The position numbers were made by a program, and so were the translations under genes. The notes under the pieces were generated by a model. That model was not told the origin of the DNA, made no database searches, and saw nothing but the letters and a program-made list of their open reading frames with translations. This document shows, one piece after another, positions 7,414 to 14,447 of a DNA stretch of 32,052 bases. The first letter of the stretch is position 1, and every line of letters starts with the position of its first letter. Source of the DNA: an uncultured Chitinophagales bacterium (GTDB lineage Bacteria > Bacteroidota > Bacteroidia > Chitinophagales > JAHDHT01); the NCBI GenBank assembly GCA_938023075.1, contig CALHDG010000235.1, positions 1-32,052 of the forward strand, written 5' to 3'.

Positions 7414-8319
7414 TTATATATCGTTTTGTATTTTTAAAATAATCTTTTCAACTTCTTCAATAGGCAAATTAACGATTCTTGCTATCATTTCTATTTCCAT
7501 GTTTTCTTTAAGGCATTGCTTTATTACTGCAAATTGATTTTTCCTTTCTCCTTTCTTTTCTCCCTTAATTAAGCCTTTTTTCTCTCCCTTAATTAAACCT
7601 TTCTTCTCTGCTTTCTTTTCTGCTATTGTTATTCTGCCAATCGCATCTTGTTCGGCAATGGAAGCATTATCATAATCTTTCCATTCCTCTTTATCCCAAT
7701 TGTGCAAATCGGCATCTTTATAGGCTTCTTTTAGTCCGTCATCATCTACATGCCCGGGAATTACATCTAAATTTTCAGCATTTTTAATAAAATAAATCCA
7801 TTTTTCTTTGAGTGTTTTTAATTCGTTTTCTTTTATATGAAATTTCTTCAATTCAATAAAAGTAAATTGAATGTCTTTTAATTTGTGTTCGTGCGTTTCA
7901 TCATTAACTATTATATGATGCGATAGATAGTGCGCCCCTTCAAAGAAATTAAAATCTAAAATACCAATAAAGTAAGTTGGTTTTAGCAGTTTATATTTGT
8001 CACCTTTGTTAATTTGCATGGAGTATTCCCGACAGGTATAATATTGAACCCGTTTGTCAAAACCATCTACATCGGCTACCTGCATTTCTATTATAAACTG
8101 TCTGCCTTTTACATCTTTTGCTCTTACATCAATAATCGTAGCTTTTTCTCCTGCAATTCTTGGCATTTGATATGGATTGACAATAGACACTTCTGTAATT
8201 ATACGGTCGCCCGCTAACTTCAATACCGCATTTAAAAACGAAATGATGATCACCGTTTTCTTTTCGTTGCCAAATATTTTACGAAAAGCTACATCGTTTT
8301 TTACGTCTGCAAATTTCAT
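7414..8319 (-). CDS. Rpn-family PD-(D/E)XK nuclease / putative transposase
   Basis: A 301-residue member of the Rpn family (recombination-promoting nucleases, formerly PDDEXK transposase-like). The N-terminus MKFADVKNDVAFRKIFGNEK is diagnostic. Asp64 (TIIDVRAKD) and Glu78-x-Gln80 (FIIEMQVAD) supply an intact active site. The middle has HYLSHHIIVND and a PGH segment. Near residues 240-260 an eight-residue unit, GLIKGEKK, is repeated in tandem (24-nt repeat at the DNA level, about 7550-7600), a common tail pattern in this family. Family proteins are RecA-independent DNA endonucleases that raise recombination. It lies between DUF2442 and the VapB-like gene inside the suf operon. Confidence 0.87.
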   Translation of the reverse strand: MKFADVKNDVAFRKIFGNEKKTVIIISFLNAVLKLAGDRIITEVSIVNPYQMPRIAGEKATIIDVRAKDVKGRQFIIEMQVADVDGFDKRVQYYTCREYSMQINKGDKYKLLKPTYFIGILDFNFFEGAHYLSHHIIVNDETHEHKLKDIQFTFIELKKFHIKENELKTLKEKWIYFIKNAENLDVIPGHVDDDGLKEAYKDADLHNWDKEEWKDYDNASIAEQDAIGRITIAEKKAEKKGLIKGEKKGLIKGEKKGERKNQFAVIKQCLKENMEIEMIARIVNLPIEEVEKIILKIQNDI

Positions 8320-8346
8320 TTTTTGTTTTTGTTAGATGCTTTTTAT

Positions 8347-8601
8347 TTAAGCAACCTTAGACTCAACTTTTTTTTCAACCAACGTTCTCAAATAATTGGG
8401 ACAAATATCATATCCATTTTCCCAAGCCAAACCTCCACCTGCTTCAATGTGTAATGTTCTAAATTTTTCTTCTTCTAATAATTTTTTAGCAATACCTTTT
8501 CCTAAAAATGGTTTTAAATTTACTTCTGCTTCAAAACCATCTTCAAATTTTATCTTAATATAATAACAATTTTTTATTTCTAAATTATTAACTATAATCA
8601 T
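8347..8601 (-). CDS. DUF2442 domain protein
   Basis: An 84-residue protein that fits DUF2442: an N-terminal beta segment (YIKIKFEDGFEAEVNLKPF), a central helix and the WENGYDICPNYL motif, corresponding to the family's W-x-N-G-x-D-I-x-P-x-x-L. Members are small proteins of unknown mechanism, often next to DUF4160 or toxin-antitoxin-like genes. Its ATG overlaps the stop of the CHAT-like gene by one base (TAATG), so the two are translationally coupled. This makes it the third member of a TOPRIM / CHAT-like / DUF2442 cassette. Whether it acts as an antitoxin or regulator in the set is unknown. Confidence 0.75.
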   Translation of the reverse strand: MIIVNNLEIKNCYYIKIKFEDGFEAEVNLKPFLGKGIAKKLLEEEKFRTLHIEAGGGLAWENGYDICPNYLRTLVEKKVESKVA

Positions 8602-9245
8602 TACTCAAATAAATCATTTACTTCGGCTTCGCTATGAAATAATTTTGTGTTCTCTGATTTGTAATAGATTCGAAGCCTACTCCAAATATGCATCAATGCT
8701 TTGTATCCCTCCATTACATCAAAATCAGGATTGTTTTCCGCAATTTTATCCAATTCATATTGCCCCGATTCACACTTTAATTTCAATTTATCTAAATACT
8801 TAATTATCTCCTTTTTATTCTTTAGTAGCGTAAAATTATCCAAAATGTCCGAGACAATGTTTATAAAAATATGTTTTGATTCATCAGCATCTTCAAGAGC
8901 AGCTAATCTGCCGGTGTAACCCCAATAAATTGAACCCGAATTGGCTGTAACTTTTCCTAACAAATTTGCAGTATAACAAGCATAAACAAAAACAATTCTT
9001 TTATTTAAATAAGCATCCTTATCAGAATAAGCTATTTTATCATCATTGTCATAAAAGCAATTATCGCTACCGTGCGTAAAAATAAAAACATCATCTTGTG
9101 GCCTTCTGCTCAAGTTATCTATTAAATTTTTTCTGGTCGCATCCATAGACATCATATTAAATGAATCATTTGGTAAACACTCGCTAACAATGTTGAAATT
9201 TGATTTGGTTGAAAGGTCATAATTTGTTACAAATCCAATTTTCAT
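8601..9245 (-). CDS. CHAT/caspase-like putative cysteine peptidase
   Basis: A 214-residue protein of no named family that I recognise. It carries a His-Cys pair placed as in caspase-like and CHAT peptidases: DDVFIFTHGSDNCF with His58 after a hydrophobic strand, and RIVFVYACYTANLLG with Cys90 after the next one, comparable with the LVVLSACETA strand of CHAT domains. A following SGSIYWGYTG strand also fits. No signal peptide or membrane segment, so it should be cytoplasmic. Start and stop overlap both neighbours by one base (TAATG), which ties it to the TOPRIM gene and DUF2442. The peptidase call is inferred from motif placement, not from overall similarity. Confidence 0.55.
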   Translation of the reverse strand: MKIGFVTNYDLSTKSNFNIVSECLPNDSFNMMSMDATRKNLIDNLSRRPQDDVFIFTHGSDNCFYDNDDKIAYSDKDAYLNKRIVFVYACYTANLLGKVTANSGSIYWGYTGRLAALEDADESKHIFINIVSDILDNFTLLKNKKEIIKYLDKLKLKCESGQYELDKIAENNPDFDVMEGYKALMHIWSRLRIYYKSENTKLFHSEAEVNDLFE

Positions 9246-10015
9246 TATGCAGGAGCGTTTGCTTTCCGAATCAATAAATCTCTTGCTATTCTAAGCAAAT
9301 CACTCGTATATTCTTTACCCACTTCTGTTTCATTTTTGATATGTTTAATCATATCAATAACTCTGTAAGTACTTCCATCACTTGCTTTAAAAATAATTTT
9401 ATTGCTTGGAATATGCTCATTTAAAAGATTTATAAAAACTCTTCTATCCAAATTTTTTGAAATTGGCGTTTCTAATTCTTTAATGGATGTCTTTAAAATT
9501 TCACCTACTCTTGATAGAAAATTATATAAAGACGATGAACGAGCAGTAGCTTTCGAAATATTTATATTTTCTAAAAAATGAGGTGATTTGTAATTTTTGA
9601 GCAAATTATAAGCGCTTTGTTTTGGGTGTGGTATTTCGTCTGGCAAAGGCAGTCTTTCTAAAATTATTTGAGCACTCTTGCTTTTTCCATTCTTAATGGC
9701 AAGTTCATCATCAGCAAAAAGCCAGGCTTCAATTTCAGGTACTGCAAAAAAGACTTCAACGTCACCATATTCTTCTTGCTTTGTCTCAATATAATTTTTC
9801 GCATCAGGCAAATTTATAATGTCCAAATCCATTAATATTCCTACAATAGTATTATTGCTTGCAGGGATATTAGATAAATAGTCCTTCATATTGTGTTTTC
9901 CCTCAGATATTAATACGGAAACAAATTTGTCGCTTAAACCGACAGCCTTGAATATTGACTCAATAATTATCTTGTCACTTTTTCCTTCAACAATTAATAT
10001 CAGTTTATTTTTCAT
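9245..10015 (-). CDS. TOPRIM-domain protein (DUF4276/OLD-TOPRIM-like)
   Basis: A 256-residue protein with a TOPRIM core: Glu10 (LILIVEGKSDKIIIESIF), Asp63-x-Asp65 (GILMDLDI) and a VFFAVPEIEAWLFADDE segment (residues ~88-104) typical of DUF4276-like and OLD-nuclease TOPRIM domains. These residues bind divalent metal for phosphodiester chemistry. The C-terminal half (residues ~110-256) is helical and not assigned. No ATPase domain is fused or adjacent, unlike OLD or Gabija proteins. It follows sufB by 46 nt and its stop overlaps the start of the CHAT-like gene by one base, so it is the first gene of a coupled trio. A nuclease role is inferred. Confidence 0.75.
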   Translation of the reverse strand: MKNKLILIVEGKSDKIIIESIFKAVGLSDKFVSVLISEGKHNMKDYLSNIPASNNTIVGILMDLDIINLPDAKNYIETKQEEYGDVEVFFAVPEIEAWLFADDELAIKNGKSKSAQIILERLPLPDEIPHPKQSAYNLLKNYKSPHFLENINISKATARSSSLYNFLSRVGEILKTSIKELETPISKNLDRRVFINLLNEHIPSNKIIFKASDGSTYRVIDMIKHIKNETEVGKEYTSDLLRIARDLLIRKANAPA

Positions 10016-10061
10016 GCCAATATTTTATATCTATATGTGGTAATGAATAAAAATTTAAATG

Positions 10062-11522
10062 CTATCCAACACTCCCCTCCAAACTAATCGCCAACAATTT
10101 CTGTGCCTCCACCGCAAACTCCATTGGTAATTCATTCAAAACTTCTTTGGCGAAACCGTTGACAATTAACTCGGTCGCCTTTTCAACATCCAAACCGCGT
10201 TGGTTACAATAAAACAAAATATCTTCTCCAATTTTGGAGGTGGTGGCTTCGTGTTCAACCTGTGCATCGCTGCGAGCCGACTCAATATAGGGGAAAGTAT
10301 GCGCCCCACATTTATCGCCAATCAACAGCGAATCGCATTGACTAAAATTATATGCCTTATCGGCATTCTTAGCCACTTTTACCAATCCCCTGTAACTATT
10401 ATCGCTAACGCCGGCAGAAATACCTTTGCTAATTATTCGACTCTTGGTGTTTTTTCCGATATGTAACATTTTGGTTCCAGTGTCTGCCTGTTGGTGATGA
10501 TTGGTTACCGCAACTGAGTAAAATTCGCCAATACTATTGTCGCCTTTTAAAATGACCGACGGATATTTCCAGGTAACTGCCGAGCCGGTTTCCACCTGCG
10601 TCCAACTAATTTTTGAATTGTCGCCTTTGCAAATACCCCGCTTGGTTACAAAATTATAAATGCCCCCTTTGCCCGTCTGCGGGTCGCCGGGATACCAATT
10701 TTGAACGGTGCTGTATTTAACCTCTGCATTTTCGGCAGCAATAATTTCTACAACTGCCGCATGCAATTGATTTTCATCACGCTGTGGAGCGGTGCAACCT
10801 TCCAAATAACTCACATAACTATCGTCTTCGGCAACAATTAAAGTACGCTCAAACTGTCCGGTGTTGGCTGCATTAATTCTAAAATAAGTACTCAATTCCA
10901 TCGGGCAACGCACCCCTTTTGGAATGTAGCAAAACGAACCATCGGTAAACACCGCCGAGTTTAACGCCGCATAAAAATTATCGGTCATTGGTACTACCGA
11001 GCCAATATATTTTTTTACTAATTCAGGATGTTCTTGCACGGCTTCGGAAAACGACATAAAAATAACACCCAACTTTTTCAGCTCTTCCTGAAAAGTAGTT
11101 TTTACCGAAATGCTATCTACCACAATATCAACAGCAACTCCGGTCAATCGTTTTTGTTCTTCAATAGAAATGCCCAACTTGCCAAATGTTTTCAACAATT
11201 CCGGGTCTACCTCATCTAAGGATTTGTATTTTGGCGTTTCTTTCGGAGCGGCATAATAATGAATATCCTGAAAATCAATTTTATCGTATTTGACGAAAGC
11301 CCATTCCGGCTCTACCATAGTTTGCCAATGGCGGTAGGCTTTTAACCGCCATTCTAACAACCACTCCGGCTCCTCTTTTTTTGCGGAAATTAAACGAATA
11401 ATATCTTCGTTTAAGCCTTTTGGTGCCAAGTCGTTTTCAATATCGGTGGTGAAACCGTATTTGTATTCGCTTTGGGTTATTTCGTTGATTGTTTTGTCAA
11501 AATCGGTTAATACCTCTGCCAT
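10062..11522 (-). CDS. sufB: Fe-S cluster assembly scaffold SufB
   Basis: A 486-residue SufB, the scaffold subunit of SufBC2D on which nascent [4Fe-4S] clusters are built. Recognisable parts are [58 protein letters not shown] and the C-terminal [20 protein letters not shown] followed by YCNQRGL, which includes the conserved Cys and Glu. Length is as expected. It is the first gene of the operon; a well-formed Bacteroidota promoter lies about 86 nt upstream. Downstream genes are accessory until sufC, 3 kb away, so expression of the inserted cassette should follow that of the suf genes unless internal promoters exist. Confidence 0.97.
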   Translation of the reverse strand: MAEVLTDFDKTINEITQSEYKYGFTTDIENDLAPKGLNEDIIRLISAKKEEPEWLLEWRLKAYRHWQTMVEPEWAFVKYDKIDFQDIHYYAAPKETPKYKSLDEVDPELLKTFGKLGISIEEQKRLTGVAVDIVVDSISVKTTFQEELKKLGVIFMSFSEAVQEHPELVKKYIGSVVPMTDNFYAALNSAVFTDGSFCYIPKGVRCPMELSTYFRINAANTGQFERTLIVAEDDSYVSYLEGCTAPQRDENQLHAAVVEIIAAENAEVKYSTVQNWYPGDPQTGKGGIYNFVTKRGICKGDNSKISWTQVETGSAVTWKYPSVILKGDNSIGEFYSVAVTNHHQQADTGTKMLHIGKNTKSRIISKGISAGVSDNSYRGLVKVAKNADKAYNFSQCDSLLIGDKCGAHTFPYIESARSDAQVEHEATTSKIGEDILFYCNQRGLDVEKATELIVNGFAKEVLNELPMEFAVEAQKLLAISLEGSVG

Positions 11523-11607
11523 ATAATCATTATATATTTTGAATAATTAAGGATGAATTGCTCTCTACATTCGAAGAAAAATTAACCCTTTTAGTTCTTC
11601 TGTTTTG

Positions 11608-11640
11608 CAAAATTATTCTTTTTATACTAAAAAGTACAAA
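11608..11640 (-). promoter_or_regulatory. Bacteroidota-type promoter of the suf operon
   Basis: On the minus strand a -33 TTTG (11637-11640) and a -7 TAATTTTG (11608-11615) are 21 nt apart, close to the Bacteroidota primary sigma consensus TTTG-N19-TAnnTTTG. The expected transcript start leaves a leader of roughly 80 nt before the sufB ATG. No Fur-like palindrome is clear beside it. Confidence 0.6.
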
Positions 11641-11817
11641 TAAAGGATAAAAAGAATTCCCTAAAGCTGATTTTTATGTATTTTTATTAGAAGCGGAGCA
11701 GTTTTGCTTTGTGGATACACCCGCATCGTTACCATCAAGAAGCCATTTTCAAGGACTCATTCGGTTTTGGAGAAAAGATTGTTTATAAGTATAATAGTCA
11801 GGAAAACGAATACTGTT
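11641..11817. other. divergent intergenic region between suf operon and HEPN gene
   Basis: Noncoding between sufB (minus) and the HEPN gene (plus). Positions ~11691-11775 are less A/T-rich than the flanks and stay open in one plus frame for about 32 codons ending at a TAA near 11790, without a start codon; this may be the remnant of an older gene or a dispersed repeat. Nothing else recognisable apart from the promoter elements listed separately. Confidence 0.3.
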
Positions 11818-11825
11818 TAATTTTG
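11818..11825 (+). promoter_or_regulatory. -7 promoter box of HEPN gene, near-leaderless
   Basis: TAATTTTG matches the Bacteroidota -7 consensus TAnnTTTG and ends only 5 nt before the ATG at 11831. The usual spacing would put the transcript start at or within the first codons, so either the mRNA is leaderless or the ATG at 11837 is used. No TTG lies at the normal -33 distance. Confidence 0.4.
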
Positions 11826-11830
11826 CATAA

Positions 11831-13594
11831 ATGAATATGTACCTAATAAATAAAGAGCTATTAAAACCAGAAAAAGTTGAAAATAGTATTAAAATAAAAT
11901 TGGATAATATTGAAAATAACTTTTCAATTGAGAATAAAGAGCTTGTTAAAAATGAGATTAACTTTTTAGCTGTCTTGTGTAAGAATGGTAATTATAAAGA
12001 AAGTTTAGAATTTAAATTGTTGATGTTAATACTAAGTACAAGTATAAATTATGCAATTGAATATGAAAATCCAGACTCAATAGACAAAGTCATTAAAATT
12101 TTGAAAACCGATCCAGTAATTTTAAAACACAAACCCAAAGAGATGTTCTCCCTTAATTATGTTTATGCAAATAGTAATTATGCAAAATGGATTTTATTAC
12201 TCTCAAATGAAGATGCTTCCTACTTCAATAATCTTTTTTACAAGGGAAACATCAAATTGTTGTTAAAAGCAAAATATTCATTACTAAAAATATACAAAGA
12301 AGACTTATCTAAAAAACTATCAATGCATGAAGGGCAGAGATATTCATATTTATATTTGTTGATAAGTGTTTTGAGTACTTTACTAAGATTTTCTGAAGGG
12401 TTTCAAATTTTAGATACACTTGATAAAAATAACTTTAAATCACCATTATTAGCAGGGCTGAATGCTCAACTATTAGATTCATTAAAAAGCAATACTTGTC
12501 TTAATCACAATACAAAATTAACTGAAAAACTATTTGACAACTGTGAAATATTTTTGAAAAGTGAAGATAGTGTCCCATTTATGAATAACAAGTTGCAAAA
12601 AAGATCCGTTTTACGATTAAAAGAAAAATATAGTAAAGACTTTAATGTAGAAAAAGAAAAACCGTCCGCAAAAAATGAAGTCAAGTCCTTTAAATCTGAA
12701 TTTATTAAAAATGAACCTTTTAAGTCAATTTTAAAAAGGATTTATATAAAGAAAAAGAAATTTAAGCTTGGAAGTAAAAATGCTCAACATCCAAACAAAT
12801 ATGAACAATTTTGTTCTAATAAAGACTTATTTTTAAATGAGCATAAATTTTATTGTAGTTGCAAGCAGTCTTTGAAAGACAATCTAAAAATCGTAACAAG
12901 GCATCCTCATACAAAGATAAAATGGGTTGAGCAGTACGAAGACTTGCTCAAAATGCTAATTAATAATTTTAAATACGCAAGAAAGACTTATTTTAAATCA
13001 TTAGACCAAACAACAGAATCTGATTTAAAATCAGATATAGAATTGGGTGAGTCAGAATTAAAGAGAGAGTATTTAAAAACTGCTTTTGGTGATTGTTACC
13101 GAATTTTAGATAAAATCGGATTAGGTGTTTTAGCTGCTTTAAACATAAATCATAAAGCTATTTTAAATCAAAATCAGGAGAAAATATCTAACACTTCGGA
13201 TGAGGAAATAAAAGCAACTACAAATCAAAGTCAAAAGAAAGTATTTTTTTTAAACATGTGGGATATTGAAAACTTATTTGATGACGAACTAATAAATATG
13301 AATCCTTATCTGATGACATTGTATAGCATCGCAAAAGATCTTGATAATGTAAAAGAGACATCGGCATTTAAAGATTTTAGAAAAGTTAGAAATGCGATTG
13401 AACATAAGTTGTTTTTCATTTTAGATAAACCAAAAAATAACAAAGGAGATTTCTATTACATCACTAAAAAAGAATTAAGTTCACATTGTTTACTTATGTT
13501 AGGTATAACAAAATCAGCAATATTTTCATTTACTTATTTTATCAGAAAAGAATCAATTTCAAAATCAGAAGATATTAATGTTATAGAACATTAA
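11831..13594 (+). CDS. LA2681-like HEPN domain protein (putative ribonuclease effector)
   Basis: A 587-residue protein. The C-terminal ~200 residues fit the LA2681-like HEPN family: FGDCYRILDKIGLGVLAALN, then FFLNMWDIENLF, then NPYLMTLYSIAKDLDN and finally FKDFRKVRNAIEHKLFFILD, where Arg520 and His525 form the R-x4-H motif of HEPN ribonucleases. The N-terminal ~300 residues are Lys/Asn-rich and helical, possibly TPR-like. A Cys/His patch (FYCSCKQ) lies near the middle. HEPN proteins of this kind are regarded as RNA-targeting toxins or defence effectors. It is monocistronic, divergent from the suf operon, and visibly more A/T-rich than aspS, which suggests acquisition. ATG at 11831 or 11837 are both plausible. 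Confidence 0.7.
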   Translation: MNMYLINKELLKPEKVENSIKIKLDNIENNFSIENKELVKNEINFLAVLCKNGNYKESLEFKLLMLILSTSINYAIEYENPDSIDKVIKILKTDPVILKHKPKEMFSLNYVYANSNYAKWILLLSNEDASYFNNLFYKGNIKLLLKAKYSLLKIYKEDLSKKLSMHEGQRYSYLYLLISVLSTLLRFSEGFQILDTLDKNNFKSPLLAGLNAQLLDSLKSNTCLNHNTKLTEKLFDNCEIFLKSEDSVPFMNNKLQKRSVLRLKEKYSKDFNVEKEKPSAKNEVKSFKSEFIKNEPFKSILKRIYIKKKKFKLGSKNAQHPNKYEQFCSNKDLFLNEHKFYCSCKQSLKDNLKIVTRHPHTKIKWVEQYEDLLKMLINNFKYARKTYFKSLDQTTESDLKSDIELGESELKREYLKTAFGDCYRILDKIGLGVLAALNINHKAILNQNQEKISNTSDEEIKATTNQSQKKVFFLNMWDIENLFDDELINMNPYLMTLYSIAKDLDNVKETSAFKDFRKVRNAIEHKLFFILDKPKNNKGDFYYITKKELSSHCLLMLGITKSAIFSFTYFIRKESISKSEDINVIEH

Positions 13595-13623
13595 ACACTT
13601 CGATAATAATCTTAAATCTGCCG

Positions 13624-13680
13624 TCAAATATAAGCCTCAATCAATTTAACAGCTATTTGATTCTTTTCAACTTTAAAATT
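13624..13680 (-). pseudogene. ankyrin-gene tail remnant, copy 1
   Basis: The minus strand encodes FKVEKNQIAVKLIEAYI then TGA. The same tail, with about 6 differences in 48 nt (13629-13675 compared with 14214-14260), ends the ankyrin remnant at 14197-14365. Only the last ~18 codons survive. The two copies bracket the orphan antitoxin. Confidence 0.5.
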
Positions 13681-13786
13681 TTCAAATATGACATTGCTCA
13701 AAGAAATGTCATATTTTGTGGCTACAAATTAAGTTAGTAGAATATTGATTAAATTTACGATTGTTTAATTAAAAGAATTCTTTACA

Positions 13787-14047
13787 ATGACATTGCAAGC
13801 CAGAAAATATAAGCTAATTCAAAAAATTACAGATTCTGATAGTGAGGAACTAATTAATCAATTAGAGCAATTAATGGATGAAAAAAGTGATTTTGAATTA
13901 ACAGACGATACCTTATCAAATTTTACAGTTTCAATTGACGAAAAACTGGATATTGACCAACTAATTAAAGAACAAGGTTTTAAAAATGCTACCAAAGAAG
14001 AATTAGATGCAATTATCGAAAAAGCAAACCTTACTGAGATGATTTAA
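13787..14047 (+). CDS. orphan antitoxin-like protein
   Basis: An 86-residue acidic protein starting MTLQARKYKLIQKITDSDSE. It resembles short Bacteroidota antitoxins that precede PIN-domain or RelE-type toxins: an N-terminal dimerising helix pair, then a DIDQLIKEQGFKNATKEELD tail. No toxin frame follows; the next 400 nt hold a nested inverted repeat and an ankyrin remnant, so the toxin is either lost or never was part of this copy. No DNA-binding motif is evident. Function as an antitoxin is inferred from style only. Confidence 0.55.
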   Translation: MTLQARKYKLIQKITDSDSEELINQLEQLMDEKSDFELTDDTLSNFTVSIDEKLDIDQLIKEQGFKNATKEELDAIIEKANLTEMI

Positions 14048-14068
14048 AACAGCCTAATTGAAAAACAT

Positions 14069-14192
14069 AAGGGGATACTGGATAAAATTTATTCCGCAAG
14101 CTCCAAAAATTTTTCCAGTATGACGTTAAAAAAAGCCGTCATGCTGGAATTTTGTGAAGTGAAGTAGAACAAAATATCCAGTATCTCCTTTT
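14069..14192. repeat. 124-nt nested inverted repeat (MITE/REP-like)
   Basis: The outer arms are AAGGGGATACTGGATA at the left and its near-perfect complement at 14175-14190 (one mismatch in 16). Inside, CCAGTATGACG (14115-14125) pairs with CGTCATGCTGG (14137-14147), extended by A/T pairs. The whole folds into a long two-level hairpin directly after the antitoxin-like gene. It could act as a terminator, but its size and nested arms suggest a small non-autonomous mobile element. Confidence 0.6.
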
Positions 14193-14196
14193 AATT

Positions 14197-14365
14197 TCAA
14201 CACTGTTTTTTAATATAAGCCTCAATCAATTCAATAGCTTGTTGATTCTTTTTAACTCGTGCCACCGAAAGCGGAGTCTCACCCGCCCAAGCCTCTTTTA
14301 TCGTTTGGGTTTGCCCCATAATCAAGCAGTAATTTGGCAATGTCTAATTGATTAATCCGAATACG
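14197..14365 (-). pseudogene. ankyrin-repeat protein remnant, frameshifted
   Basis: The minus strand reads RINQLDIAKLLLDYGANPND, the end of an ankyrin repeat, then runs into a TGA at about 14279. With a one-base shift it continues ETPLSVARVKKNQQAIELIE and AYIKKQC-stop. So a frameshift sits around 14285, and the 5' portion is missing. It lies just upstream of aspS on the opposite strand. The rest of the open frame reaching into aspS is noncoding. Confidence 0.6.
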
Positions 14366-14419
14366 TTCAACAGTAACTCTGTAAATAAAATAAATAGCAT
14401 TTCTAATAATCTTATAATT

Positions 14420-14427
14420 ATATTTGC
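14420..14427 (+). promoter_or_regulatory. -7 promoter box upstream of aspS
   Basis: TATATTTG fits TAnnTTTG and lies 20 nt before the aspS ATG, leaving a short leader. No TTG at the canonical -33 distance, so this is a partial match. Confidence 0.4.
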
Positions 14428-14447
14428 GCCTCATAAAATTTGAATAA

